The notes beneath the pieces were generated by a model. It searched no databases and was not told the origin of the DNA. It saw only the letters and a program-made list of their open reading frames with translations. Below are positions 17,806 through 27,161 of a stretch of 64,000 bases of DNA, piece by piece; within the stretch, counting starts at the first letter, position 1, and each line of letters opens with the position of its first letter. This DNA comes from G965215055 sp965215055 (GTDB lineage: Bacteria; Pseudomonadota; Gammaproteobacteria; UBA4575): NCBI GenBank assembly GCA_965215055.1, contig OZ244046.1, forward strand, positions 930,001-994,000, in the 5' to 3' direction. A program made the translations under genes and the position numbers.

Positions 17806-18162
17806 TCATGTTTCGGGAAAGGCACCACTGCGCACGCTTTCATAATCCGCCTGGGTTTGCAACAACGCCGTTATACAGTGCTGCAAATCGTCATACTCCT
17901 CCACGTCCGTTCCCATCTGCTCAAGCTCTTTATAAAAGAACTTGCACTGGTAACGTGTTTCACCACACTTGATGACAATAAAGCTGCAACCGTTCACCAG
18001 CCAAAACAGTGCCGGGCATTCAGTCAGGGCGGGGTCCTTGGCGTCAAGTTGCACCTCCACGTCCGCGAGCTGAATTTCAACCTCCTCCTTGTTCCAGCGC
18101 TTGCCGACGGTCTTGCGTACAACCTGGTATTCTTCTTCAGTATAGTCCGGTATCTGCGTCAT
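17806..18162 (-). CDS. Conserved hypothetical protein (118 aa)
   Basis: The 118-residue acidic soluble protein opens MTQIPDYTEEEYQVVRKTV. It has three cysteines (in LTECPALFW, VIKCGETRYQCKFF) and no membrane segment. I recognise no family. It precedes the PPi-phosphofructokinase gene in the same direction by 27 bp and is divergent from adk, with 133 bp between them for both promoters. A metabolic accessory role would be guesswork. Confidence 0.6.
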   Translation of the reverse strand: MTQIPDYTEEEYQVVRKTVGKRWNKEEVEIQLADVEVQLDAKDPALTECPALFWLVNGCSFIVIKCGETRYQCKFFYKELEQMGTDVEEYDDLQHCITALLQTQADYESVRSGAFPET

Positions 18163-18211
18163 GTTCCGTTTCTCACCACGTCCTGGTCAAGTTTCATTCT
18201 GGACCAACTAG

Positions 18212-18949
<738 letters not shown>

Positions 18950-18971
18950 ATGACCGTTTGTTGGTTGTCGA

Positions 18972-19304
18972 TTGGAAATTTTTCTCGCAATATCCATGCT
19001 TCTTGTCGCGGTCTGGTATTGGCAAGACGGATTACGCAGTCGTGAGATAGTACTCAGGCGTTGTCATCAGCTTTGTGCGGCGCATGACGTCCAGTTACTC
19101 GATCAATCGGTACACGTGGCCAGGCTTCAACTTGGAATAACTGCCGCGCGCAGACCATGTATACGCAGATACTATGCGTTTGAATTCAGTATTGCCGGTG
19201 CGGATCGATACTACGGCGTTGCCGTGGTTGCCGCGCGGCAGATTGAATACCTTTCCCTGCTGCACCCCGACGGCGAAATAATCGAAAAAACAGGTCTCGC
19301 GTAA
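18972..19304 (+). CDS. DUF3301 family membrane-anchored protein
   Basis: The 110-residue protein has an N-terminal membrane segment ending in WYWQDGLRSREI, followed by QLLDQSVHVARLQL and a beta-rich RRYYAFEFSIAG stretch, the DUF3301 pattern of gammaproteobacteria. The likely start is TTG at 18972, which restores the full family N-terminus; ATG at 18996 would cut the membrane helix. The function is unknown. It lies 22 bp after adk and 20 bp before the reductase gene, so it is probably part of that operon. Confidence 0.75.
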   Translation: MEIFLAISMLLVAVWYWQDGLRSREIVLRRCHQLCAAHDVQLLDQSVHVARLQLGITAARRPCIRRYYAFEFSIAGADRYYGVAVVAARQIEYLSLLHPDGEIIEKTGLA

Positions 19305-19324
19305 CTGACTTACACCCCTGGAAA

Positions 19325-20380
19325 ATGATGTACCACGTACAACTCGAATCCGGCGCATATTCATTTAACGCCGAAGACCACGAATCGATACTCGATGCCG
19401 CGATTCGAGCCGGAGTGCCACTTGATTACGGTTGCAGCAACGGCAACTGCGGCCTGTGCAAGGCACGCATTGTCAGCGGCGCGACAAAAACACTACGCAA
19501 GCATGATTTTGTAATTCGTCACGCGGAAAAAATTCAGGGCTATGCACTGATGTGTTCCACCGCGTGCCAAGGCGACGTAATAATCGATGCCAAGGTAACC
19601 GAAGACGTTACCGCAATTCCGGTGCAGGACCTGCGCGTGAAAGTACGCAAAATAAACCGCATCAGCGACGAACTGGCAATCATTACCACGCAAGTCTCGC
19701 GCGCCGTGCGTCTCCGGTTCATTGCTGGCCAATACATGAAAGTTTGCGACGACCAGGGGCACTCACACGACTACGCCATCGCAAGCTGTCCCTGTGATGA
19801 AAAGAGGCTTGAATTCCACGTGCGCAAAATACAGGGAGACGCCTTTTCAAACATGGTCTTTACAAGCTTGAACGTGGGAGATTGGCTGAACATACGCGGC
19901 CCCTATGGTGATTTCGTAATTCACGAAACCGGGGAAAGCCCGTTGGTAATGATTGCCTTTGACACGGGCTTTGCGGCAATAAAAAGCCTGCTGGAACATG
20001 TAACCGCGCAGGACAACGAACGGACTATCTTCCTGTACTGGCTGGCGTGTGGAACGGATGGCCTGTACCTGGACAACCTGTGCCGATCCTGGAACGATGC
20101 ACTGGACCAAATGCACTACCTGCCAATCCACCTGTCCAGGCATGCCAGCGAGATGATGGACAGCCACTACGAAGGCATAAGCATGATAGAAGAAAAACTG
20201 TCCGAATCACTGCACCACGTCGACGACCTGGAAGATGCAGACGCCTACGTCGTATCGCCTGAACCCGTTGCGGAACTCGTGCGACAATTACTCATGCACA
20301 GGGGATTTCAACCGCAGCGAATACACCGCGAACCCATACGTGGCAATCCCAACCTGAAATGTATTCACCCCTCGACCTGA
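19325..20380 (+). CDS. 2Fe-2S ferredoxin / FAD-NAD(P)H reductase fusion
   Basis: The 351-residue protein joins an N-terminal plant-type [2Fe-2S] ferredoxin (CSNGNCGLCKARI near residue 38, last cysteine in LMCSTAC near 78) to an FNR-type FAD domain (about 100-195, with RFIAGQYMKV and NIRGPYGDF) and an NAD-binding domain (about 200-330). It resembles the CDP-6-deoxy-glucoseen reductase/AscD-like group found in many gammaproteobacteria without a sugar pathway. It should pass electrons from NAD(P)H to an unknown acceptor. The usual GGTGFAP nucleotide motif reads FDTGFAAIKSL here, a mild divergence. The next gene starts with no gap. Confidence 0.85.
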   Translation: MMYHVQLESGAYSFNAEDHESILDAAIRAGVPLDYGCSNGNCGLCKARIVSGATKTLRKHDFVIRHAEKIQGYALMCSTACQGDVIIDAKVTEDVTAIPVQDLRVKVRKINRISDELAIITTQVSRAVRLRFIAGQYMKVCDDQGHSHDYAIASCPCDEKRLEFHVRKIQGDAFSNMVFTSLNVGDWLNIRGPYGDFVIHETGESPLVMIAFDTGFAAIKSLLEHVTAQDNERTIFLYWLACGTDGLYLDNLCRSWNDALDQMHYLPIHLSRHASEMMDSHYEGISMIEEKLSESLHHVDDLEDADAYVVSPEPVAELVRQLLMHRGFQPQRIHREPIRGNPNLKCIHPST

Positions 20381-20800
20381 ATGACCGCCGATTACAAATG
20401 CAGCTTTACCGCAACCCTGATCAAGGATGATTTTGCTTGCGAACAGGCGCACCTGGTTACCCGGCGTGGGGGCCCGGATATTGCCTGCGCATCCGCAACG
20501 GCAAGCGAGCGGTGTCAAAAACTGTTTGAAAAATTCAAACAGGTTGGGCTACCTGCATTTGACGCCACAGACGACCTGCTGGAAACCCCACACAGCGTAT
20601 TTACAAAAATCCAGTTTGGTGGCCTGCTGGGAATGGCGCAAGACGTTGCTGATGCCTCTGGTGTGCAGCGCGTTGACAACATCTTCCAACTGGTTGAGCG
20701 GGCGTTGCAACGTTACAGCGCAATCGATGATATTCCGTATCAAAAGTATGTTTCCGCCATGAAGCAATGTAAAATCAAGCGCAGGCGAAAAGCAAAATAA
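20381..20800 (+). CDS. Hypothetical protein (139 aa) coupled to the reductase gene
   Basis: The 139-residue soluble protein opens MTADYKCSFTATLIKDDFAC and ends in a very basic tail, CKIKRRRKAK. The ATG directly abuts the TGA of the upstream reductase, so translation is probably coupled. Four cysteines are present but not in a recognisable metal-binding spacing. I recognise no family. Its gene pair relationship suggests a partner or substrate of the reductase, which is inference. Confidence 0.6.
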   Translation: MTADYKCSFTATLIKDDFACEQAHLVTRRGGPDIACASATASERCQKLFEKFKQVGLPAFDATDDLLETPHSVFTKIQFGGLLGMAQDVADASGVQRVDNIFQLVERALQRYSAIDDIPYQKYVSAMKQCKIKRRRKAK

Positions 20801-20825
20801 CAAAATACGATTACGTGGAGTCAGC

Positions 20826-21677
20826 ATGAGTTTTCAGACGATTATTTCAACGGACGACCTGAACGCCAATTCAGCGAACGAGAACTGGTACATATTCGAT
20901 TGCCGGTTTGTTCTGAAAGACCCGCACGGCGGGCGCAAAAAATTCGATCAGGGCCATATTCCCGGGGCGCAATTTACAAACCTCGATGAAGACCTGGCTT
21001 CACCGACGACGCAAACGTCGGGGCGTCATCCGTTGCCCGATGCGGATACCCTTGTTAAAAAATTACAGTCATGGGGTGTCAACAATGATTCCCAGGTTAT
21101 TTGTTACGACGACGTATCCGGTGCCTTTGCAGCACGAATGTGGTGGTTACTGCGATGGCTGGGGCACCAGGACGTAGCCGTACTTGACGGCGGTATCGAA
21201 AAGTGGGTAGCAAGCGGATTGCCGCTTGAAACGGACGTACAAACAAGATCGCCCGGAACGTTTTCCGGTAAAGCCAACGATGAAATGTGGGTAGACATAG
21301 CGTTTGTACAGAAACGGCTTGCGGAAAACGACATTGCCCTGCTGGACGCGCGGTCGCACGAAAGATATGCAGCCATAGACAAAAAGACCGACCCGGTGCC
21401 CGGCCACGTTCCCGGTGCAAACAACTATCCGTTTGCAGAAAACCTCAATCAGCAGGGAACGTTTTTATCCAGTGAGGAACTGCGTAAACGGTTTGCGGCC
21501 ACCTTTTCCGACTATCGGCCGGATCAAATTATCAACATGTGTGGGTCCGGCGTAACCGCGTGTCACAACCTGCTTGCCATGAACATTGCCGGACTTTCCC
21601 AGACTCGCCTGTACGTCGGATCGTGGAGTGAATGGATCAAGGATAGCGATCGACCCGTGGCTACGGGGGATTTATAA
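20826..21677 (+). CDS. sseA: Two-domain rhodanese, 3-mercaptopyruvate/thiosulfate sulfurtransferase
   Basis: The 283-residue protein has two rhodanese domains: an inactive N-terminal one (with FDCRFVLKDPHGGRKKFDQG and GHIPGAQFTNLDEDL) and a catalytic C-terminal one with loop CGSGVTACHNLLAM and the active cysteine near residue 238. The CGSG(S/V)T loop is typical of 3-mercaptopyruvate sulfurtransferases of the SseA type. It moves sulfane sulfur to cyanide or thiols and could feed persulfide in a sulfur oxidiser. It is the last core gene before the restriction island. Confidence 0.88.
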   Translation: MSFQTIISTDDLNANSANENWYIFDCRFVLKDPHGGRKKFDQGHIPGAQFTNLDEDLASPTTQTSGRHPLPDADTLVKKLQSWGVNNDSQVICYDDVSGAFAARMWWLLRWLGHQDVAVLDGGIEKWVASGLPLETDVQTRSPGTFSGKANDEMWVDIAFVQKRLAENDIALLDARSHERYAAIDKKTDPVPGHVPGANNYPFAENLNQQGTFLSSEELRKRFAATFSDYRPDQIINMCGSGVTACHNLLAMNIAGLSQTRLYVGSWSEWIKDSDRPVATGDL

Positions 21678-21787
21678 ACCTCCTTTTCATTCATAAGCTT
21701 ATAAAACAAATATGAAGTGTGCACAGATAAAAGATTCGTAACTTTCCTGCTTATTTATAGACTGATACCATAAAATGATTACTTTCT

Positions 21788-21843
21788 ATAAAAGGGGAAA
21801 TTTGCAAAAAGTTGTATCCTACAATATATAAGGGGAAATTATT
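21788..21843. repeat. Short direct repeats upstream of hsdM
   Basis: The A+T-rich spacer 21678-21880 contains two copies of AAGGGGAAATT, at about 21791 and 21830, each preceded by an A/T stretch. They lie just upstream of the hsdM promoter. They could be a second regulator site or the junction of the inserted island; I see no matching copy at the right end of the island. Confidence 0.4.
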
Positions 21844-21844
21844 G

Positions 21845-21889
21845 TTGACTTTATTTTGACATATCTGCTATATTTGCGATATGTCAAAA
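21845..21889 (+). promoter_or_regulatory. hsdM promoter covered by an inverted repeat (candidate autoregulatory operator)
   Basis: A sigma-70-like promoter is visible: TTGACT at 21845-21850, 18 bases, then TATATT at 21869-21874. This places the start of transcription at about the hsdM ATG (21881), so the message is likely leaderless, and no ribosome-binding site is present. A perfect 11-bp inverted repeat, TTTTGACATAT (21854-21864) and ATATGTCAAAA (21879-21889), spans the promoter, and its right arm includes the start codon. HsdM carries an N-terminal XRE-type HTH, so self-repression by binding here is the simplest reading. Confidence 0.65.
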
Positions 21890-23710
21890 CTAGAGCAGAT
21901 TTCCGCCAAGCTGCGCGCCATTCGTGCCAGCCTCGACCTCACACAAGAACAACTTGCAGACCGGCTCGGTGTCTCCTTTGCCAGCATCAACCGTTGGGAA
22001 GGCGGCACGGTCATGCCACAAAAAGCGGCGCGGGAAGCCATCGCTACACTTGCTACCGAAGCAGGAATTGACACAGACGATTTAGCCACAGAACCTGTCG
22101 AGGCCGCCGTGCGCGTAACGCGGCGACGGGCCAGGCATCGCACTGCCGTCCCTTCTACCAAGCCCATGGAACAGATGTTGTGGGATGCTGCCTGCTCCAT
22201 TCGTGGCGAGAAAGACGCGGCAAAATTCAAGGACTACCTCCTGCCACTTCTTTTTCTCAAGCGGTTGTCAGATGTATTCGACGATGAAATCGAACGCTTG
22301 GCCGAGGAATATGGCGACCGTGCTACCACGTTGGAGATTGTCGAGAGCGACCATGACCTGCTGCGTTTCTACCTGCCACCGGAAGCACGCTGGGCAATCA
22401 TCAACGGGCGAGAAGACTACGAATGGCCGCTCGATGACCAGGGACAAAGCACGCGACCGCGGGACATCGGGGAACACCTGACCAAGGCAGTACGGGCAGT
22501 CGCCTGGCAGAACCCCTCCCTCAAGGGCGTTATCGACCCGGTCGACTTCGCAGCCGAGCGCAACGGCGAGCGCGACATCAACCCGGCAAAACTCACTGCC
22601 GTCATCGAAACCTTTTCTGATCCGAACTACCGGCTTGGTCTTGCCGACGTACAACCCGACTTTCTCGGACGCGCCTATGAATACCTGCTGCGCAAGTTCG
22701 CGGAAGGTTCCGGCCAGAGTGCGGGGGAATTCTTCACACCGACCGAAGTCGGCTTCCTGATGGCACACCTCATGCGTCCGAAGCCCGGCGAAAACTGCCA
22801 CGATTACGCCTGCGGCTCGGCCGGGCTGCTCGTCAAGCTGCAACTTGTCGCCCGCGAACTGGACCCCACCAGTCGCGTACCGCTCAAACTCAGCGGCCAG
22901 GAACTGCAAGCCGAAAGCTACGCCGTCGCCCACATGAACGCAATCATCCACGACATGGAGATAAAAATTGCGCGCGGGGACACCATGATCAACCCGAAAT
23001 TCAAAACTGGTGCCGGCCAAATCACCACCCACGACGTCGTAGTTGCCAACCCGATGTGGAACCAGCCGTTCAACCCGGACGTATTCGACAACGACCCGTT
23101 CGACCGCTTCCGTACACAAGGCGGCGTGACCACCGGCAAGGGAGACTGGGCATGGCTGCAACATACCCTCGCCTGCCTGAACGAGCGCGGACGGGCGGCA
23201 GTAGTGCTCGACACGGGTGCCGTAACGCGCGGCTCCGGTGCCAAGCACGAAGACAAGGAGCGCAACATCCGCAAGTGGTTCGTTGAGCAAGACCTGATCG
23301 ACGGCGTAATCCTGCTTCCCGACAACCTCTTCTACAACACCAGTGCCGCCGGTGTAATCGTAGTGTTGTCGAAGCGCAAACCCAAAGCAAGGAAAGACAG
23401 GATCGTACTTCTCAACGCCAGCGCACGAGTAAAGAAGGGACGCCCAAAAAACTTTATCCCAGAGGAAAGCATCCGTCCGCTTGCAGCAGCATTCCTTAAA
23501 GGTGAACCGGTAGAAGGTGAGATCGCCGTTATCACGAAGGAACAGGCAGAGGAAGCCGATTACAGTCTCAACCCGAGCCGGTGGGCGGGGCAGACAGATG
23601 CAGTGTCGCAGCGTCCGATCAAGGAAATTCTTGTCGACATGCAGCGTCTCGATGAAGAAGCCTGTGAAATCGATGCGGCACTGGCGAATATACTGGAGCC
23701 CCTGCGGTGA
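21881..23710 (+). CDS. hsdM: HsdM, type I DNA adenine methyltransferase with N-terminal HTH domain
   Basis: The 609-residue protein is a fusion. Residues about 5-60 form a Cro/XRE HTH ([25 protein letters not shown]). After a basic linker, about 95-240 is the HsdM N-terminal helical domain ([14 protein letters not shown]) and 250-600 the N6-adenine methyltransferase domain, with SAM motif [12 protein letters not shown] and the catalytic loop ANPMWNQPF. The loop reads NPMW rather than the usual NPPF/Y. It modifies host DNA and forms the core with HsdS and HsdR. The stop overlaps hsdS by 4 bases. The HTH plus the palindrome over its own promoter suggest self-control of expression. Confidence 0.93.
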   Translation: MSKLEQISAKLRAIRASLDLTQEQLADRLGVSFASINRWEGGTVMPQKAAREAIATLATEAGIDTDDLATEPVEAAVRVTRRRARHRTAVPSTKPMEQMLWDAACSIRGEKDAAKFKDYLLPLLFLKRLSDVFDDEIERLAEEYGDRATTLEIVESDHDLLRFYLPPEARWAIINGREDYEWPLDDQGQSTRPRDIGEHLTKAVRAVAWQNPSLKGVIDPVDFAAERNGERDINPAKLTAVIETFSDPNYRLGLADVQPDFLGRAYEYLLRKFAEGSGQSAGEFFTPTEVGFLMAHLMRPKPGENCHDYACGSAGLLVKLQLVARELDPTSRVPLKLSGQELQAESYAVAHMNAIIHDMEIKIARGDTMINPKFKTGAGQITTHDVVVANPMWNQPFNPDVFDNDPFDRFRTQGGVTTGKGDWAWLQHTLACLNERGRAAVVLDTGAVTRGSGAKHEDKERNIRKWFVEQDLIDGVILLPDNLFYNTSAAGVIVVLSKRKPKARKDRIVLLNASARVKKGRPKNFIPEESIRPLAAAFLKGEPVEGEIAVITKEQAEEADYSLNPSRWAGQTDAVSQRPIKEILVDMQRLDEEACEIDAALANILEPLR

Positions 23711-24894
23711 GCGAGGCATGGACATGGCGTCCTATTGGAGAGTTGTTCGAGATCGGTGCAGGCAAGACCATGTCCGCAGCGGCACGCAACGGGGCTGACA
23801 AGACGCCGTTTCTTCGGACTTCAAATGTCCTGTGGGACGAAATTGATCTGTCGTCCGTTGATGAAATGTCTATCCCTGAACACGAATTGCTCGCCAAGCT
23901 GCTGAAGCAAGGTGACTTGCTCGTTTGCGAAGGCGGAGAGATTGGGCGTGCAGCTATCTGGAATGGCGAAGTCGAAACAATGTCGTTCCAGAATCATCTA
24001 CATCGGCTACGCCCTTCGGTCGCAGAAGTCGATCCTCGTTTCTACGTGTATTTCCTTCAGTCGGCATTCACACAGCTCGGTATCTACGAAGGTGCAGGCA
24101 ACAAGACCACAATCCCTAATCTGTCGCGTAGTCGGCTGTCGGCACTTGAAGTGCCACATCCGCCGATTGTTGAGCAACAGGCCATCACTGCCACTCTCTC
24201 TCGAGTACGGGACGCAATCAAAGTACAAGACCAAGCCACTGCACTCGCCCAAGATCTCAAACGCGCTGTGATGCGCGAGTTGTTCACGCGCGGCCTGCAC
24301 GGCGAACCTCAGAAAGAAACCGAGATCGGCCCAGTACCGGAGAGTTGGCGGCTTGCTCCATTTGAAAATGTTGTTCTGCTCCAGCGTGGATTTGATCTTC
24401 CCGTATCTCAAAGAAAGAATGGTGGCATTCCCGTGTTTGGCTCAAATGGAATCGTCGGCTATCACGATCAGCAACCATCCGATGCTCCCGTTCCTGGCAT
24501 TATGGTTGGCCGCAGTGGAAGTGTTGGGAAAGCGTCGTTTTCGGAAGGTCTGTACTGGCCACTCAACACGACCTTGTTTGCAACAGATGTTTTTAGGAAC
24601 GACAAACGGTTTATTTACTATTTCCTTGATCAATTCGATTTCTCTAGATTTTCTTCCGGTGTGAGTGTTCCCACACTCAATAGAAATTCTTTCGCGGGCG
24701 TAACTGTTGCAGTACCTCCTATTGATGAACAACGCGAGATCGCTTCCATCCTCGAAACCATCGACCGCAAAATCGACCTGCACCGCCGCAAGCGTGCCGT
24801 GTTGGACGAGCTTTTCAAAGCGCTGCTGCACAAACTGATGACGGGGGAAATCAGAGCTGCTGATCTTAATCTCTCCGAACTCACAGGTTCTTGA
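23707..24894 (+). CDS. hsdS: HsdS, type I restriction-modification specificity subunit
   Basis: The 395-residue protein has the two-target-recognition-domain layout: TRD1 about 1-150 ([19 protein letters not shown]), a first conserved helix about 150-195 ([20 protein letters not shown]), TRD2 about 205-340, and a second conserved helix near the end ([20 protein letters not shown]). The two TRDs set the bipartite DNA target of the methylase and nuclease. The start is GTG at 23707, overlapping hsdM in GTGA. Unlike most type I operons, an unrelated gene and a repeat segment separate it from hsdR. Confidence 0.93.
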   Translation: MSEAWTWRPIGELFEIGAGKTMSAAARNGADKTPFLRTSNVLWDEIDLSSVDEMSIPEHELLAKLLKQGDLLVCEGGEIGRAAIWNGEVETMSFQNHLHRLRPSVAEVDPRFYVYFLQSAFTQLGIYEGAGNKTTIPNLSRSRLSALEVPHPPIVEQQAITATLSRVRDAIKVQDQATALAQDLKRAVMRELFTRGLHGEPQKETEIGPVPESWRLAPFENVVLLQRGFDLPVSQRKNGGIPVFGSNGIVGYHDQQPSDAPVPGIMVGRSGSVGKASFSEGLYWPLNTTLFATDVFRNDKRFIYYFLDQFDFSRFSSGVSVPTLNRNSFAGVTVAVPPIDEQREIASILETIDRKIDLHRRKRAVLDELFKALLHKLMTGEIRAADLNLSELTGS

Positions 24895-24899
24895 ATTGT

Positions 24900-26312
24900 A
24901 TGAATGTCCCTCGAATCCATCTTGAAAAAGCAAGGCATTGGGTTAGTACTATCATTGGTCTATGCGTGTTGCTTATCGCAATTATTAATATTTATCCCGT
25001 TTTTCGTGATTGGATTCTTTGGCGAAAGGAAGTTGCAGTACCGAAGAATGAGTTAACTATACTCATATCCCAGTTCCGGTCCGACCCGGATGGAAAGTAC
25101 ACTTCGCAGGTCGAAGCCGGGCTTCTTGAAAAAGGTTGGGAATCAGTCCGGTTTCGACGAACTTTATCATCTGAAGAGATAGTTGAAAGCAGCCGCGAAA
25201 AAAGGGCTTCTGAGCGAGAGATGGCAACAAGTCTCTTTCTACGACATGGTGGTGACGTTTTGATTACCGGTGAGGTAGCCGCTCTAGATGGTATTGTGCG
25301 GGTTCGAATATTTGATAGAGACGGTACTAATTCGGCAAATGTTGATCTCGATTTTCAGACGGAGTGGATGAAAGTTCTTACGCCCTATGTTGAGAGAATT
25401 GTCTTGGATGGACTTACTCGCGCAGGGGCTTTCCGTTTTGGGAAATACGATGATGAATTCCTACGCCGTGCATTGCCAATTGAGTCTAAAGCACTAAATC
25501 TCGCCGAGTTAACACTAACTTCAGAGGAACTGCATAAGGAAGTTAGAGGGGTACATAGGCGTCTTTCAACTAAAATTGGCTATATTCTTGGAGACGTGTC
25601 TCGTCTGACTTCTGTGCGCCAAGAACTAGAAAGAAAATTATCAAACAAGAGTTCTTTCAAGACTGATCATGACCGCATACTGGCTATGGCAGATGTTGCT
25701 GATTTATCGAGAGCGGAGGCACTAGTTCTTGGCGATACACGATTGCTAGATTCAAGTTTTGCATTATCTCGGGAAATCAGAGGATATCTTGGGGTTTCAG
25801 AAATTGATGTTGCGGCCCAAGACGAATTAGAAAAAAATCCATTAGCCCGGGATATATTGGAATCTGAAAGTGTCATAGCCCTCGCGTGTAGAGATCAACG
25901 TAGAATCGACGAACTGTTGAAGCTATATGAGCGGATCGCCGCTTGTCGCACCGATACGATGGATACGAGCTGCCCTGCTTGGGCAACTCGCGCCATATTC
26001 TCATTACGATATGGACGTATTGCTTGGTCGTCCAACGTCTTGCGCATCCAAGCAGCCGCATACACCGCTAGTCATTGGGCTTCGACGGGGTATGGAGGAC
26101 GTGTTTCTCATTGGACGGACCCTATGACTCATGCCGATAGATTGTTGCGAGCACGTTTAGGTATTGGCCCTGACACACATATTCCTTTCCCGAGCGAGGT
26201 TCAACTTCTTCCCAATGGTATCCCTGATGAAAACGCTTGTCCGAATTTGATCAGGTTATTTGTTCTTCTGCCTGAGCTTAGCAAAGAGCAACACTTGCCA
26301 AAGGGGAAATGA
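24900..26312 (+). CDS. Unknown membrane-anchored protein inside the restriction operon
   Basis: The 470-residue protein has one transmembrane helix (about 13-32), then a domain of about 110 residues with ELTILISQFRSD and DVLITGEVAALDGIVRVRIF, a pattern reminiscent of FlgO/TolB-like N-terminal domains, then a long mainly helical region that could be TPR-like. No nuclease, kinase or NTPase motif is visible. I take ATG 24900 as start; a TTG three codons earlier overlaps the hsdS end. It is A+T-richer than hsdM and hsdS, so it may be later cargo. Its stop lies 9 bases before the duplicated hsdR start. A defence role is inferred from position only. Confidence 0.7.
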   Translation: MNVPRIHLEKARHWVSTIIGLCVLLIAIINIYPVFRDWILWRKEVAVPKNELTILISQFRSDPDGKYTSQVEAGLLEKGWESVRFRRTLSSEEIVESSREKRASEREMATSLFLRHGGDVLITGEVAALDGIVRVRIFDRDGTNSANVDLDFQTEWMKVLTPYVERIVLDGLTRAGAFRFGKYDDEFLRRALPIESKALNLAELTLTSEELHKEVRGVHRRLSTKIGYILGDVSRLTSVRQELERKLSNKSSFKTDHDRILAMADVADLSRAEALVLGDTRLLDSSFALSREIRGYLGVSEIDVAAQDELEKNPLARDILESESVIALACRDQRRIDELLKLYERIAACRTDTMDTSCPAWATRAIFSLRYGRIAWSSNVLRIQAAAYTASHWASTGYGGRVSHWTDPMTHADRLLRARLGIGPDTHIPFPSEVQLLPNGIPDENACPNLIRLFVLLPELSKEQHLPKGK

Positions 26313-26387
26313 GATGCAAGCGTGACCAGCCTCAAGATCAACGAAGCTAGCTCAGTCCAGTTTCCCATGGTTCGCCACGCGGCGGGG
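26300..26387 (+). pseudogene. Truncated duplicate of the hsdR 5' end
   Basis: From about 26300 to 26387 the sequence repeats the hsdR translation start found at 27142-27227, about 90% identical over the last 76 bp and including the GTG start (26322, corresponding to 27162) and the codons for [20 protein letters not shown]. After GCGGCGG the match stops and the repeat segment begins; the frame ends at 26447. This copy sits directly behind the 470-residue gene, where the original hsdR start was probably located. Confidence 0.85.
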
Positions 26388-26390
26388 ACA

Positions 26391-26608
26391 AGAAGACGGA
26401 CGGTTGATGTGGTTTTAAGACGACGCGCTGGGAAGGGGGTGCTATAGGCGCTTATAGGGTGCTATAGGGCGCTATTAGAGACTATAGGGCATTATAAGGG
26501 CGTTACAGGGGTGCCATGGGGACACTATAGGGGTGCTATTAGGGGGCACTATTAGGGGGCGCTATTAAGGTTTGAAAACCCTCGAACCGGGATGAAGTAC
26601 TACTGATG
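26391..26608. repeat. Repeat module A with internal short tandem array
   Basis: The module opens with AGAAGACGGACGGTTGATG and a TTTTAAGACGACGCGCTGGG stretch. It then has a degenerate tandem array (about 26434-26570) of 9-12 base units around GGGCGCTATTA/GGGTGCTATA, and closes with ACCCTCGAACCGGGATGAAG and TACTACTGATG. The same head and tail flank module B. No gene is carried. Confidence 0.85.
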
Positions 26609-26626
26609 TATGGCAAATCCATAAAC

Positions 26627-26648
26627 AAAAAACCCTCCTGGAGGAGGG
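26627..26648 (-). terminator. Rho-independent terminator reading leftwards
   Basis: Stem CCCTCC (26633-26638) and GGAGGG (26643-26648) has a four-base loop, and the six A residues at 26627-26632 become a U-tract on the minus strand. No annotated minus-strand gene feeds it, so either an unseen leftward transcript arises in 26650-27100 or it came with the inserted segment. Confidence 0.55.
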
Positions 26649-26869
26649 CTTATGATGTCAGGCTGGGCGAACCATATCGAGCCCATCAAGGGCACCCGAC
26701 AAGTCCAAGTATAGACATAAACATCACTCATCGCAACAAATAATAAATGTCTGGAACCAATTCACCATACGCTCGCGCCTTTGATCAAGCCAGAAATGGT
26801 CGTTCATCGGGAATTGACGGGGATTGGCCGTTTCCTCTGGGCGTGGTCGGACTGCGCGCTGGAAATCCA
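26649..26869. other. Spacer between the two repeat modules, no gene seen
   Basis: About 220 bp separate the modules. The only open frame through it (from 26747) runs into the tandem array of module B and owes its second half to the repeat translation, so I do not call it. No similarity to a transposase or known RNA was recognised. Confidence 0.5.
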
Positions 26870-27018
26870 AGAAGACGGACGATTGATGTGGTTTTAAGAC
26901 GATGCGCTGGGATGGGGCGCTTATGGGCGTTTATGGGCGCCTATGGGCGCTTATGGGCGTTATAGGGCACTATTAAGGCTCGCAAACCCTCGACCGGGAT
27001 GAACTACTACTACTGATG
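26870..27018. repeat. Repeat module B with internal 10-bp tandem array
   Basis: The head AGAAGACGGACGATTGATG and the tail (ACCCTCGACCGGGATGAAC, then TACTACTGATG) match module A with few changes. The internal array, about 26914-26976, is shorter and more regular: GGGCGCTTAT, GGGCGTTTAT, GGGCGCCTAT, GGGCGCTTAT. Different array lengths between conserved flanks suggest repeat expansion or contraction. Confidence 0.85.
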
Positions 27019-27041
27019 AATATCCTGGCACTAAAAAGCGA

Positions 27042-27100
27042 CCTCCCCAACTACTCCGTTGCCGGAGAGTGCTTACCTGGAGCACTTGTCATCAGGGAGG
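27042..27100. other. Predicted three-way-junction structure upstream of hsdR
   Basis: Outer arms CCTCCC (27042-27047) and GGGAGG (27095-27100) enclose two hairpins: CTCCG/CGGAG with loop TTGC (27054-27067) and GTGCT/AGCAC with a seven-base loop (27069-27085). The arrangement could fold as RNA on either strand. It lies 62 bases before the hsdR start, so it could act as a leader element. No known RNA family was recognised. Confidence 0.4.
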
Positions 27101-27161
27101 GACCTTTGATAGCCAACATAGCCCCTGCAGGATTGGGAATCAAGGGGCAAAAGATACAAGC

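Noticed and set aside
22268..23725. 485-codon open frame antisense to hsdM
   Set aside because: It mirrors the hsdM codon pattern on the opposite strand, has no recognisable domain, and hsdM is certain in this interval.
26747..26965. 72-codon frame in the repeat insert
   Set aside because: Its second half is the translation of the 10-bp tandem array (GRLWAF-type repeats), so it is an artefact of repeat composition.
26627..27100. Retron or group II intron inside the repeat insert
   Set aside because: No reverse transcriptase gene, no intron domain V and no maturase are present; the structure alone is not enough.
27069..27161. N-terminal extension of hsdR to 27069
   Set aside because: The duplicated start region at 26322 shows the GTG at 27162 is the original start, and the extension runs through the predicted junction structure.
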